A DNA stretch of 64,000 bases, from contig NC_008044.1 of NCBI RefSeq assembly GCF_000014065.1, forward strand, positions 1 to 64,000. The letters are read 5' to 3'. Each line of letters begins with the position of its first letter. The stretch's first letter is position 1. Below, in pieces: positions 1 to 13,331 of this stretch. Made by a program: the position numbers and the translations under genes. The notes beneath the pieces were generated by a model, which saw only the letters and a list, made by a program, of their open reading frames with translations, did not search any database and was not told the DNA's origin. The stretch comes from Ruegeria sp. TM1040. Its GTDB lineage: Bacteria; Pseudomonadota; Alphaproteobacteria; Rhodobacterales; Rhodobacteraceae.

Positions 1-3
1 ACA

Positions 4-18
4 GGCCGTGAAACGGCC
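4..18 (+). other. short hairpin in the dnaA leader
   Basis: GGCCGT and ACGGCC form a perfect 6-bp stem around a GAA loop, about 26 bases before the chosen dnaA start. It has no T tract. It could be the end of an upstream element or a structure in the dnaA leader; the window starts too close to tell. Confidence 0.3.
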
Positions 19-44
19 ACAACACAGGATGCGTGAGGCGCAGC

Positions 45-1457
45 ATGACAGACGACACATGGGGTCTACTAAGAAAACGTTTGCTAAAAACGGTCGGGCA
101 GAACAACTTCACCACTTGGATCGAGCCGCTTGAGCTGGACCAGGTGGATGGCGGCGTGGCGACGTTCCACGTGCCCACAAATTTCATGGGGAATTATGTG
201 AGCCAGAACTTTGCAGATCTGATCCTGCATGAGTTCAACAAATCTGGCGAAGCTGTACAGCGACTGGCGTTCAAGGTCGCGGCCAATTCTCCGACCCGCC
301 CGGTGCAACCAACGATGTCCGAAGCGATCGAGGAACCTGCCCCGCTTCAGACAACCGTTGTGGATCAACTGGGCAATCAAGAAGGGAATACGTCTGTGAA
401 ATCGCCGCCAGAAGACCTTCAGGCAGCGCCGCTTGACCCCCGTTTCACATTCGACAGTTTTGTGGTCGGCAAACCCAACGAGCTGGCACACGCGGCCGCG
501 CGCCGTGTGGCCGAAGGTGGCCCGGTGACGTTCAATCCGTTGGTCCTTTATGGCGGCGTGGGTCTTGGTAAGACACACCTGATGCATGCGATCGCGTGGG
601 AGTTGAAAGAGCGCAATCCCGAGCTGAACGTCCTGTATCTTTCCGCCGAACAGTTCATGTATCGGTTTGTTCAGGCGCTGCGCGAGCGCAAGATGATGGA
701 TTTCAAACATCTCTTCCGCTCTGTTGATGTGCTGATGGTGGATGACGTGCAGTTCATCGCCGGCAAGGATTCTACCCAAGAGGAGTTCTTCCATACCTTC
801 AATGCGCTGGTGGACCAGAACAAGCAGATCATCATCTCAGCCGATCGCGCACCCGGCGAGATCAAGGATCTCGAGGATCGCGTAAAGTCGCGCCTGCAAT
901 GTGGTCTGGTGGTGGATCTGCATCCAACCGACTACGAATTGCGTCTGGGCATCCTTCAGACCAAGGTGCAGCAGAACCGCAAGAACTACCCGGATCTGAA
1001 AATCGCAGATGGTGTTCTGGAGCTGCTTGCGCACCGGATCTCGACCAATGTGCGCGTGCTCGAAGGCGCGTTGACACGCCTGTTCGCCTTCGCTTCCCTT
1101 GTGGGACGCGAGATCGACATGGACCTTACGCAGGATTGTCTTGCGGATGTGCTGCGCGCCTCCGAGCGCAAGATCACCGTCGAGGAAATCCAGCGCAAGG
1201 TGTCGGAGTATTACAACATCCGGATGTCGGATATCATCGGCCCCAAGCGCCTGCGGTCTTATGCGCGCCCGCGTCAGGTGGCGATGTATCTGTGCAAACA
1301 GCTGACCAGCCGCTCGCTACCGGAAATCGGGCGCCGTTTTGGTGGTCGGGATCATACCACCGTTATGCATGGTGTGCGTCGCATCGAAGAGTTGAAGACC
1401 ATCGACGGCCAGATCGCCGAGGATGTGGAGATGCTGCGCCGCTCGCTCGAGGCGTAA
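45..1457 (+). CDS. dnaA: chromosomal replication initiator DnaA
   Basis: DnaA is the AAA+ ATPase that binds DnaA boxes and melts the origin. The 470-residue protein has the N-terminal helicase-loading domain (about 1-80), a variable linker (80-130), the AAA+ core with Walker A GGVGLGKT at 170-177 and Walker B LMVDDVQF near 235, and the C-terminal DNA-binding domain with the signature RDHTTVMHG near 430. A GTG at 33 would add four residues (MRRS). I chose the ATG at 45 because GAGGCG lies just upstream and MTDDTWG fits the usual short N-terminus. dnaN and recF follow on the same strand. No cluster of perfect DnaA boxes was noticed nearby. Confidence 0.97.
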   Translation: MTDDTWGLLRKRLLKTVGQNNFTTWIEPLELDQVDGGVATFHVPTNFMGNYVSQNFADLILHEFNKSGEAVQRLAFKVAANSPTRPVQPTMSEAIEEPAPLQTTVVDQLGNQEGNTSVKSPPEDLQAAPLDPRFTFDSFVVGKPNELAHAAARRVAEGGPVTFNPLVLYGGVGLGKTHLMHAIAWELKERNPELNVLYLSAEQFMYRFVQALRERKMMDFKHLFRSVDVLMVDDVQFIAGKDSTQEEFFHTFNALVDQNKQIIISADRAPGEIKDLEDRVKSRLQCGLVVDLHPTDYELRLGILQTKVQQNRKNYPDLKIADGVLELLAHRISTNVRVLEGALTRLFAFASLVGREIDMDLTQDCLADVLRASERKITVEEIQRKVSEYYNIRMSDIIGPKRLRSYARPRQVAMYLCKQLTSRSLPEIGRRFGGRDHTTVMHGVRRIEELKTIDGQIAEDVEMLRRSLEA

Positions 1458-1509
1458 TGCACCGGTAGAATTGGCAGGCTGCGCCTCAACAGGTCTGCCA
1501 AGGTTTTTG

Positions 1510-1545
1510 CGGCCCCGGATGCCCACCGGGGCCGTTGCCATTTTT
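1510..1545 (+). terminator. terminator after dnaA
   Basis: A 9-bp GC stem, CGGCCCCGG paired with CCGGGGCCG around a 6-7 base loop, is followed a few bases later by a run of five T. It lies about 50 bases after the dnaA stop, so dnaA and dnaN are probably separate transcription units. The 281-base gap up to dnaN otherwise holds no convincing gene. Confidence 0.7.
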
Positions 1546-1738
1546 GGCGCGGCAATTGAGACGCATCTTGGATTGTTTTGCGACTTTGTGGTCGGGTGCG
1601 TCGCTCTGCTCTTGACGCTCCGCTCAATCCCTTGGAGAAATCAATAAAAACCTTGTGTTGAAGGGTAGGAACGTTAATCTGCCGCTCCGCTCGAACCACA
1701 TGTTTCCAAAGACTGCCAGCCGAAGAGGATAGAGGGAA

Positions 1739-2860
1739 ATGAAGATCAGCATTGAACGCGCAACGCTTCTGAAGGCTGTGGCCCAGGCGCAGTCGGTGGT
1801 TGAGCGCCGCAACACCATTCCGATCCTCGCCAATGTCCTGATCGAGGCCGAAGGCAGTGATGTGATGTTCCGCGCAACCGACCTCGATATCGAGGTCGTC
1901 GACAAGGCGCCCGCACAGGTGGAGCGTGCAGGCGCCACCACCGTTGCGGCCACCACATTGCATGAGATCGTGCGCAAGCTGCCCGACGGGGCACTGGTCA
2001 CGCTCGATGCCGACGCGGCCAGTGGTCGCCTCACTGTGGAGGCTGGCCGGTCGAATTTTTCGCTGGCAACGCTGCCGCGAGAAGATTTTCCGGTTATGGC
2101 GACGTCGGAGTATCACTCCAACTTCACGGCAAATGCCGCCATGTTGCGGCGCCTGTTTGACAAGTCAAAGTTTGCGATCTCCACCGAAGAGACGCGCTAT
2201 TACCTGAACGGTGTCTATATGCATGTGGCCACCGGTGAAAGCGGTGGCAAGGCGCTGCGCTGTGTGGCAACCGACGGGCACCGTCTTGCGCGTATTGATG
2301 CGGATTTGCCGATGGGTGCCGAGGACATGCCAGGCGTGATCGTGCCCCGCAAGACTGTGGGCGAGTTGCGCAAACTCCTCGACGAGGACGACATGGATAT
2401 CGCTGTCTCTGTCTCAGAGACCAAAGTGCGCTTTGCCACGCCCAATATCACTCTGACATCCAAGGTGATTGACGGGACTTTCCCCGATTACACCCGCGTT
2501 ATTCCGGTCGGCAATACCCGCCGTCTGGAGGTGGATGCCAGTGAGTTTGCGAAAGCTGTGGACCGGGTTGCCACGGTGTCTTCAGAGCGGTCACGCGCGG
2601 TAAAGCTGCAACTTGATGAAGATCGGCTTGTGTTGTCGGTGAATGCCCCTGACAGCGGTGCAGCCGAAGAAGAGCTGGCTGTTGCCTATAGCGACGAGCG
2701 GTTGGAAATCGGGTTTAACGCGAAATATCTTCTGGAGATTGCCAATCAGGTTGATCGAGAGAATGCCGTGTTCATGTTCAACTCTTCTGGTGATCCGACA
2801 TTGATGCGCGAAGGCAGCGACGAAAGCGCGGTCTATGTGGTCATGCCGATGCGCGTCTGA
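1739..2860 (+). CDS. dnaN: DNA polymerase III beta subunit (sliding clamp)
   Basis: The beta clamp encircles DNA and tethers the polymerase. The 373-residue product has normal clamp length and three repeated clamp folds; the start MKISIERATLLKAVAQAQSV and the end YVVMPMRV are characteristic, the latter being the MPMRV tail common in this family. AGAGGG sits just before the ATG and serves as ribosome binding site. dnaA lies upstream and recF downstream, the classic dnaA-dnaN-recF order. The preceding terminator suggests a promoter of its own in the 190 bases before it, but I could not define one confidently. Confidence 0.97.
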   Translation: MKISIERATLLKAVAQAQSVVERRNTIPILANVLIEAEGSDVMFRATDLDIEVVDKAPAQVERAGATTVAATTLHEIVRKLPDGALVTLDADAASGRLTVEAGRSNFSLATLPREDFPVMATSEYHSNFTANAAMLRRLFDKSKFAISTEETRYYLNGVYMHVATGESGGKALRCVATDGHRLARIDADLPMGAEDMPGVIVPRKTVGELRKLLDEDDMDIAVSVSETKVRFATPNITLTSKVIDGTFPDYTRVIPVGNTRRLEVDASEFAKAVDRVATVSSERSRAVKLQLDEDRLVLSVNAPDSGAAEEELAVAYSDERLEIGFNAKYLLEIANQVDRENAVFMFNSSGDPTLMREGSDESAVYVVMPMRV

Positions 2861-2889
2861 CCGGTGTTGCAACGGGTCTGACGGCCCGG

Positions 2890-2909
2890 CCTCCGGCGGA
2901 GGTATTTTT
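2890..2909 (+). terminator. terminator-like hairpin between dnaN and recF
   Basis: CCTCC-GGC-GGAGG is a perfect short stem followed by TATTTTT, only about 30 bases after the dnaN stop and 17 bases before the recF start. From memory, this hairpin-plus-TATTTTT form is recurrent in Rhodobacterales. It would uncouple or attenuate recF expression relative to dnaN. Confidence 0.6.
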
Positions 2910-2925
2910 GAAAAGATGAAGCCCC

Positions 2926-4023
2926 GTGTTGGCACTGACGTCCCTGTTCATGTCTCACTTCCGCTCGCATTTGCGGGCGGATTTGCATTTGGATACGCGC
3001 CCGGTCGCGATCCACGGCAACAATGGTGCGGGCAAGACCAATATCCTTGAGGCAGTATCGTTGTTTTCCCCGGGGCGGGGGCTCCGGCGCGCCTCCGCGG
3101 CAGATATGGCGCGCCAGCCAGAGGCCCTGGGATGGAAGCTTCGGGGTGTGCTTCAGTCCTCCGGCCAGGCCTATGAGGTGGAGACCTCCTCTGAAGTTGG
3201 TAACGCCAGACAGGTCAAGATCGACAACAAGAGTGCAAGCCAGGTTGCGCTCGGGCGGATCGCTCGCGTTGTCTGGTTGGTTCCGGCGATGGATCGCTTG
3301 TGGATCGAGGGGGCTGAAGGGCGGCGGAGATTTCTCGATCGCATCGCGCTCAGTTTTGATCCGGATCACGCTGAGGCAAGTCTTTCCTATGAAAAAGCAA
3401 TGCGGGAGCGCAATCGCCTGCTAAAGGACAACGTCCGGGATGCGGCATGGTATCGCGTACTTGAGGGGCAGATGGCCGAAACCGGCTTTCGCATCCATCA
3501 GGCCCGTATGGATGCGGTGGCACGGCTGACAGCTGCTCAAGCTGAGGCAGAGACCGCATTTCCGGTGGCGCAGTTGCAGCTTGTGCAGGCCGAAGGGGAT
3601 ATGCCCGCCAGTGCCGAAGCGCTGCGCGAAATGCTGGATGCTGGACGGATGCGCGATCTGACGGTTGGGCGAACCCTGGTCGGGCCACACCGAAGCGATT
3701 TGATTGGCACCTTTTTGGCCAAGGGGTTGCCAGCAAAGGATTGCTCCACAGGAGAGCAAAAGGCGCTGTTGGTCTCCTTGATCCTCGCCAATGCGCGCGC
3801 GCTGCAGGCACAGGAAGGTGCGGCCCCGATTCTGCTGCTGGACGAAGTGGCGGCGCATCTGGATGCGGGGCGGCGGGCCGCGCTCTATGACGAGATTTGC
3901 GCGTTGGGCACGCAGGCCTGGATGACGGGCACGGGACCTGAGCTGTTTCAAGAATTGGGCTCCCGCGCGCAACATTTGACCGTGAGCGATCGGGGCGGGA
4001 CAAGCGAGGTTACACTGCAATGA
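2926..4023 (+). CDS. recF: DNA replication/repair protein RecF
   Basis: RecF is an SMC-like ABC ATPase that helps load RecA at gapped DNA. The 365-residue protein has Walker A HGNNGAGKTNILEAV near residues 25-40, the QKALLVSLILA signature region near 285, and Walker B PILLLDEVAAHLD near 305-317. The start is uncertain: GTG at 2926 and TTG at 2929 are adjacent and in frame, and neither has a strong Shine-Dalgarno site. The stop overlaps the start of the LysE-type gene (ATGA), so the two are translationally coupled. Confidence 0.95.
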   Translation: MLALTSLFMSHFRSHLRADLHLDTRPVAIHGNNGAGKTNILEAVSLFSPGRGLRRASAADMARQPEALGWKLRGVLQSSGQAYEVETSSEVGNARQVKIDNKSASQVALGRIARVVWLVPAMDRLWIEGAEGRRRFLDRIALSFDPDHAEASLSYEKAMRERNRLLKDNVRDAAWYRVLEGQMAETGFRIHQARMDAVARLTAAQAEAETAFPVAQLQLVQAEGDMPASAEALREMLDAGRMRDLTVGRTLVGPHRSDLIGTFLAKGLPAKDCSTGEQKALLVSLILANARALQAQEGAAPILLLDEVAAHLDAGRRAALYDEICALGTQAWMTGTGPELFQELGSRAQHLTVSDRGGTSEVTLQ

Positions 4024-4640
4024 GTCTGAGCCTTTGGGATCTGGTGATTTATGCCAGCGCTGTTTTTGTGCTGTTTCTGACGCCCGGACCGGTCTGGCTG
4101 GCCTTGGTGGCGCGGGCGATGTCTGGTGGATTTCACGCTGGGTGGCCGTTGGCGCTTGGAGTGGCGATTGGCGATGTGGTCTGGCCTCTGGTCGCCATCC
4201 TCGGAGTCGCGTGGATTACCGCGGCCTCAGCCCAGATTGCACTGGTCTTGAAAGGCGTCGCCGTTCTCGTGTTTGTGCTTATGGGACTCTCGACAATCCG
4301 CAGTGCGGGTCAGCCGATTTCAACAAACAGCCGTTTGACCAAGCCCGGACGATGGGCTGGGTTTGTGGCGGGCGTGATTGTTATTCTTGGCAACCCGAAG
4401 GCTGCCTTGTTCTATATGGGGATCTTACCCGGGTTCTTTGATCTGTCGCAGGTGACATCGGCAGATATTGCCCTGATTTGCGCGGTTTCCATGGCGGTGC
4501 CGCTGATTGGAAACGTGATGCTGGCCGGATTTGTGAGCCAGGTGCGGGTGCTTCTATCGTCTCCGGTGGCGTTACGACGCATGAATCTCGGTGCCGGCTA
4601 CCTGTTGATCGCTGTCGCCTGCATAATCCCCTTCACTTGA
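4020..4640 (+). CDS. LysE/RhtB-family amino-acid exporter
   Basis: This 206-residue, very hydrophobic protein has about six predicted membrane helices and the LysE/RhtB landmarks: an N-terminal segment ending FLTPGPVWLALVARAMSGG and the later GNPKAALFYMGILPGFFD. Members export amino acids or related small molecules across the inner membrane; the substrate here cannot be told from sequence. It overlaps recF by four bases (ATGA), an unexpected partner for a repair gene, so the coupling is probably for expression rather than function. Its 3' end overlaps the convergent tetR gene by 8 bases. Confidence 0.88.
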   Translation: MSLSLWDLVIYASAVFVLFLTPGPVWLALVARAMSGGFHAGWPLALGVAIGDVVWPLVAILGVAWITAASAQIALVLKGVAVLVFVLMGLSTIRSAGQPISTNSRLTKPGRWAGFVAGVIVILGNPKAALFYMGILPGFFDLSQVTSADIALICAVSMAVPLIGNVMLAGFVSQVRVLLSSPVALRRMNLGAGYLLIAVACIIPFT

Positions 4641-5220
4641 GGAGCCATTGCTCAAGATAGGGCACAAGAGCCTTTGACGGTGGTGGGGTGTTACTGTGTT
4701 CCATGCAGAAACCCGTTGCAAGGACATGGTTGAGAAAGCCCTGTATGCCTTCCGCCAGAAGCTCGGGATTGCCGTTTTGGGAAATCTGCCCCTTGGCCTG
4801 CATATTGGTTATCCAACGGATGAACAGTGCGATCTGGCGCAGGAAGCCTTCGGTGACGACTTCTTCGATTTCGGCGCCAGTGGTGCCGGAGTAGCGTAGC
4901 AACAGATCAAAGATGATCCGATCCTGGGATATGAAATCCAAGAGTGGCGCGAGTCGCTGCGCGATTTCTGCCGGGCTACTTGGTGCAGGTGCGTCTTCCA
5001 TGTCCTCAATGTAGCGCATGACGCGCGCGCCCAGGATCACTGCCAGCAATCCGTCCTTGTCTCCGAAATGAGAAAAGAACGTGCCCTTTGCAACGCCGGC
5101 CTGCGCAACCACGTCTTCGACCCGCAATGCAGAAACACCATGTGAATCAATTATTTCTGCGGCAACCGTCAGCAGTTTAGCACGTGTTTCTAGGCGTCTT
5201 CTCTGCGGCGCGCGACCCAT
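4633..5220 (-). CDS. TetR/AcrR-family transcriptional regulator
   Basis: The 195-residue protein has an N-terminal TetR helix-turn-helix (RAKLLTVAAEIIDSHGV... VAKGTFFSHFGDKDGLL, roughly residues 10-57) and a helical ligand-binding C-terminal part without recognisable specificity. The reading frame stays open to 5283, but I chose the ATG at 5220 (MGRAPQRRR): GGGAG lies upstream, and the longer version would put the operator palindromes inside the coding region. It is divergent from a flavodoxin-fold oxidoreductase, and three palindromes lie between them. It probably represses both itself and that gene, with an electrophile or quinone as plausible inducer (inference). Confidence 0.9.
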   Translation of the reverse strand: MGRAPQRRRLETRAKLLTVAAEIIDSHGVSALRVEDVVAQAGVAKGTFFSHFGDKDGLLAVILGARVMRYIEDMEDAPAPSSPAEIAQRLAPLLDFISQDRIIFDLLLRYSGTTGAEIEEVVTEGFLRQIALFIRWITNMQAKGQISQNGNPELLAEGIQGFLNHVLATGFCMEHSNTPPPSKALVPYLEQWLLK

Positions 5221-5247
5221 GTCTGAATGTCTCCCACATCTAATAAA

Positions 5248-5313
5248 TTGACCAGGGTCAAAAATAAACTTGACCGCGGTCACTTATGGGGTCATTAAAT
5301 TGACCGAAGTCAC
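5248..5313. promoter_or_regulatory. three palindromic operators between tetR and oxidoreductase
   Basis: Three copies of one 14-bp inverted repeat occur: TTGACCAGGGTCAA (5248-5261), TTGACCGCGGTCAC (5270-5283) and TTGACCGAAGTCAC (5300-5313). Their starts are 22 and 30 bases apart. The first is a perfect palindrome and the other two are near-perfect. They fill the divergent promoter region, exactly where a TetR dimer would block both promoters. The half-site is TTGACC/GGTCAA. Confidence 0.8.
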
Positions 5314-5335
5314 ATTTAGCAATGCGGAGCCACAA

Positions 5336-5929
5336 ATGTCCACGCGAAAGATTCTCGTTCTGAATGGCCACCCCGGTCAAAATTCGCTCAATAAATCCCT
5401 TGCCGATGCCTATCGGCGTGCTGCCGAAGCCGCCGGGCATGAGTTGCGGTATCAGGATCTGTCCCAGATGCAGTTCGATATGGATTTTGGCGAGGGGGGC
5501 TATCACGACACAAAGCCGTTGGAGCCCGCGCTGCAATCCTTTGTGGCAGATCTCGAATGGGCGGAGCATCTGGTGGTGACCACGCCACTTTGGTGGGGGG
5601 CGTTCCCAGCAAAACTCAAAGGTCTGTTTGACCGGGCGCTGTTGCCGGGGCAGGCGTTTGACACGCGCAACACAAACGCCTTTGGTGTGCCTGCGCCGAT
5701 GATGACCGGCAAGACCGCACGCGTCATGCTGACCAGCGACACGCCGTCCTGGTTCCTGCGTCTGCTCTACGGCAATGCCATCAAGAAGATCATGTCACGT
5801 CAAATCCTCGGCTTTGTCGGCATCAAGCCTGTGCGCTACACCAGCTTTGCGGCGGCCTCACATCCCAAGCCCGGACAGGCGGATCAATGGCTGAAAACAG
5901 TGGCTAATCTGGGGCGTGCGGCAGCGTGA
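5336..5929 (+). CDS. NAD(P)H-dependent oxidoreductase, flavodoxin fold
   Basis: This 197-residue protein resembles the NQO1/MdaB/YwrO group of FMN or FAD quinone reductases. It opens with a beta strand and phosphate loop, KILVLNGHPGQNSLNKSLA, and carries TTPLWWGAFPAKLKGLFDRALLPG around residues 80-103, the flavin- and dimer-contact region. Such enzymes reduce quinones or other electrophiles in the cytoplasm. I chose the ATG at 5336, which has GGAG upstream; the frame extends to 5270 but would then cover two operators. It is divergently transcribed from a TetR regulator that probably controls it. Confidence 0.88.
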   Translation: MSTRKILVLNGHPGQNSLNKSLADAYRRAAEAAGHELRYQDLSQMQFDMDFGEGGYHDTKPLEPALQSFVADLEWAEHLVVTTPLWWGAFPAKLKGLFDRALLPGQAFDTRNTNAFGVPAPMMTGKTARVMLTSDTPSWFLRLLYGNAIKKIMSRQILGFVGIKPVRYTSFAAASHPKPGQADQWLKTVANLGRAAA

Positions 5930-5957
5930 TTCAGCCAAGAAAAAAGGGGGCTTGCGC

Positions 5958-5986
5958 GTGACATCTCCCCTCGGAACGCGTATAAA
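5958..5986 (+). promoter_or_regulatory. sigma-70-type promoter of gyrB
   Basis: GTGACA (5958-5963) and TATAAA (5981-5986) are separated by exactly 17 bases. Each differs from the housekeeping consensus at one position. The pair lies about 30 bases before the gyrB ATG, so gyrB appears to have its own promoter with a short leader. Confidence 0.6.
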
Positions 5987-6014
5987 ATCCGAAAGCAAGA
6001 ATAGGATCACGTGA

Positions 6015-9205
<3,191 letters not shown>

Positions 9206-9276
9206 GCTGCCATGGTGTCGCCTTAATGGTTATCAAAGTGTTAACAGCGCTGGCGCAGATCGTGAGGCTACCAAAA

Positions 9277-9301
9277 AGAAAAACGCCCCGAAGGGCGTTT
9301 T
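9277..9301 (-). terminator. terminator downstream of dnaJ
   Basis: AACGCCC and GGGCGTT form a strong stem with A-rich and T-rich flanks on both sides, so it can work in either direction. Read on the minus strand it follows dnaJ and ends in a T tract. A second hairpin lies between it and dnaJ. Confidence 0.75.
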
Positions 9302-9310
9302 GCACGTCAA

Positions 9311-9330
9311 GACGGGCCAGATGGCCCGTC
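9311..9330 (-). other. second hairpin after dnaJ
   Basis: GACGGGCC-AGAT-GGCCCGTC is a perfect 8-bp stem only 12 bases beyond the dnaJ stop, without its own T tract. It probably acts together with the adjacent terminator, or protects the 3' end of the dnaJ message. Confidence 0.55.
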
Positions 9331-9342
9331 AAAGGGGGGTAA

Positions 9343-10500
9343 TCACCCTTTCATTCCGTCCCAGAAGCTCTTGACCGAGGAGAAAAAGCTGCGCGTTTCA
9401 GGGTTGGTGTTTTCCTCTGAAATCTCGTCAAACTCCTTCAGGATCTCCTTCTGGCGCGGCGTCAGGTTGACAGGTGTCTCCACCGCAAGTTCGATGAACA
9501 TGTCACCGGTCCCACCGCCACGCAGCGCAGGCATGCCTTTGCCTCGTAGGCGCATCTGGCGGCCCGACTGGCTGCCTTCGGGGATCTGGACACGCCCGCG
9601 ACCACCATCGATGGTGGGCACCTCGATGGCGCCGCCCAGCGCCGCCTTGGCCATGGAGACAGGAACCCGGCAGTGAAGGTTGTTGCCTTCGCGCTCAAAG
9701 AGTTCGTGGCGTGCGACCTCGATAAAGATGTAGAGATCGCCCGGAGGTCCACCACGCAGGCCTGCCTCGCCTTCGCCAGCGAGACGGATGCGGGTGCCGG
9801 TTTCAACACCTGCAGGAATGTTCACCGAGAGCGAGCGATCTTTTTCCACGCGGCCATGGCCGTTACAGGTCTTGCAGGGGTTTTTGATCATCTGGCCCAG
9901 ACCCGAACAGGTCGGGCAGGTCCGTTCCACCGTAAAGAAGCCCTGCTGCGCGCGGACCTTCCCCATCCCCGAACAGGTCGGGCAGGTTGTTGGCTCTGCG
10001 CCGCCCTCGGCACCTGTACCCTCACAGGAGGTGCAACTTACGGAGGTGGGCACGTTGATGGTCTTGTGAAGGCCGGCAAAGGCTTCCTCAAGCGACAGGC
10101 GCAGGTTGTAGCGCAGGTCCGCGCCGCGAGTTGCGCGCTGGCGCGCGCCCGCGCGCCCGCCTCCTCCGCCCATGAAGTCGCCAAAGAGGTCGTCAAAGAC
10201 ATCCGAAAAGGCAGAGGAGAAGTCCCCTCCAGGGTGACCGCCTGCGCGTCCACCGCCTCCGCCACCCATGCCGTTTTCAAAGGCGGCATGACCATAGCGA
10301 TCATAGGCTGCCTTGCGTTCCGGATCTTTCAGAACGTCATAGGCCTCATTGGCTTCTTTGAACTGGGCTTCTGCGTCCGGGTTGTCCGCATTGCGATCCG
10401 GGTGCAGCTCTTTGGCCTTCTTGCGAAAGCCCTTTTTGATTTCGTCGGCGCTGGCCCCCTTAGAGACACCGAGCACCTCGTAATAGTCACGTTTTGACAT
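9343..10500 (-). CDS. dnaJ: chaperone DnaJ (Hsp40)
   Basis: DnaJ stimulates the DnaK ATPase and delivers unfolded clients. The 385-residue type I J-protein has the J domain (about 1-70, with the HPD motif in [14 protein letters not shown]), a Gly-rich linker (75-115), four zinc-finger repeats ([32 protein letters not shown]) between about 150 and 215, and the two C-terminal substrate-binding folds. It lies 76 bases after dnaK on the same strand, with a strong hairpin between them that may lower its expression relative to dnaK. Confidence 0.97.
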   Translation of the reverse strand: MSKRDYYEVLGVSKGASADEIKKGFRKKAKELHPDRNADNPDAEAQFKEANEAYDVLKDPERKAAYDRYGHAAFENGMGGGGGGRAGGHPGGDFSSAFSDVFDDLFGDFMGGGGGRAGARQRATRGADLRYNLRLSLEEAFAGLHKTINVPTSVSCTSCEGTGAEGGAEPTTCPTCSGMGKVRAQQGFFTVERTCPTCSGLGQMIKNPCKTCNGHGRVEKDRSLSVNIPAGVETGTRIRLAGEGEAGLRGGPPGDLYIFIEVARHELFEREGNNLHCRVPVSMAKAALGGAIEVPTIDGGRGRVQIPEGSQSGRQMRLRGKGMPALRGGGTGDMFIELAVETPVNLTPRQKEILKEFDEISEENTNPETRSFFSSVKSFWDGMKG

Positions 10501-10529
10501 CGGAAAATCCCTTCTGCCTCAACGAAAGA

Positions 10530-10555
10530 GGGCCGGTCCGGGATCGGACCGGCCC
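10530..10555 (-). other. perfect hairpin between dnaK and dnaJ
   Basis: GGGCCGGTCC and GGACCGGCCC form a perfect 10-bp GC-rich stem with a 6-base loop. It sits in the 76-base dnaK-dnaJ spacer. Only a weak T run (CTCTTT) follows on the minus strand. It is either a partial terminator/attenuator or an mRNA-stabilising end that would yield more dnaK than dnaJ transcript. Confidence 0.7.
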
Positions 10556-10576
10556 ATCTTTGGCCAAGGTGCTGCC

Positions 10577-12505
<1,929 letters not shown>

Positions 12506-12614
12506 TGTGTTCGATCCCTTTTACTTCATAAGGCGATTACCCGAAGCCGAAACCCGTTTTGGCATTCCGGCCCCGATTCAGTTGCGGTAGGAACAAGATC
12601 CGACCGCTTCTCGG

Positions 12615-12645
12615 CGTATATAGGGAGCGAAATTCACCCCTGCAA
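12615..12645 (-). promoter_or_regulatory. RpoH (sigma-32)-type heat-shock promoter of dnaK
   Basis: On the minus strand CCTATATACG matches the alphaproteobacterial heat-shock -10 form CYTATNTNNG at every defined position. TTGCAG lies 15 bases upstream as a partial -35 element. The site is about 110 bases before the dnaK ATG, leaving a long leader. Recognition by RpoH is inferred from the motif. Confidence 0.55.
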
Positions 12646-12712
12646 CCGCGCGATTGCCCTGTCATAGGCAATTATCAGCGGTTTTGCGACAAACAGAGTA
12701 AAGATAGGGTAA

Positions 12713-13315
12713 ATGACACGGCTGAAGGTGCGTGGATTCGAAATCCATAAGGGATTTCTATCAGTGCAGGCCCAAAAGGAGCTGATCTCAGCGCTGCGTC
12801 CAGTGCTACGGGCGGCCCCTTTATTTTCGCCTGAGGTTCCAGGGGGCGGGCAAATGTCCGTGCGGATGACCTCTGCGGGAGAATATGGCTGGTTCAGCGA
12901 TCCCAGCGGCTATCGCTATGAAGGCAAACATCCCTCGGGGCGTAAGTGGCCGGAGATCCCGTCAGAAGTTCTAAACGTTTGGACCACTCTCGTTGATCGA
13001 GAGCGCCTTCCCGATTGTTGCCTCTTCAACTACTATGGAGAAGGCGCGCGGATGGGACTTCATCAGGACAAGGATGAAGCGGATTTCTCCTTCCCTGTGG
13101 TGTCGATTTCTCTGGGTGACGATGGGCTGCTGCGCCTTGGGGGTACCTCGCGCAAAGAAAAGACCCAGACGGTTTGGCTCAATTCGGGAGATGTTGTGGT
13201 AATGGGTGGCGAGGCTCGCCTCGCGTATCACGGGATCGACCGTATCCGGTTCCGCTCCTCGCGCTTGCTGCCCAAAGGGGGGCGCGTGAACCTGACGCTG
13301 CGCGTTGTAACGTAG
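12713..13315 (+). CDS. alkB: AlkB-family 2-oxoglutarate/Fe(II) dioxygenase
   Basis: AlkB removes alkyl lesions such as 1-methyladenine and 3-methylcytosine from DNA or RNA by oxidation. The 200-residue protein has FNYYGEGARMGLHQDKDEADF near 104-124, supplying the iron-binding HxD, a distal histidine in EARLAYHGIDRI near 177, and a C-terminal RVNLTLR matching the RxxxxxR 2-oxoglutarate and substrate motif. It is a little shorter than E. coli AlkB. It stands alone between dnaK and a polysaccharide-export gene, with no ada-type regulator nearby. Confidence 0.93.
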   Translation: MTRLKVRGFEIHKGFLSVQAQKELISALRPVLRAAPLFSPEVPGGGQMSVRMTSAGEYGWFSDPSGYRYEGKHPSGRKWPEIPSEVLNVWTTLVDRERLPDCCLFNYYGEGARMGLHQDKDEADFSFPVVSISLGDDGLLRLGGTSRKEKTQTVWLNSGDVVVMGGEARLAYHGIDRIRFRSSRLLPKGGRVNLTLRVVT

Positions 13316-13331
13316 TGGGAGTGTCGCAGGA

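Noticed and set aside
1612-1640. TTGACG as a possible -35 for dnaN
   Set aside because: The -35 is good, but no acceptable -10 lies 16-18 bases downstream, so I did not annotate it.
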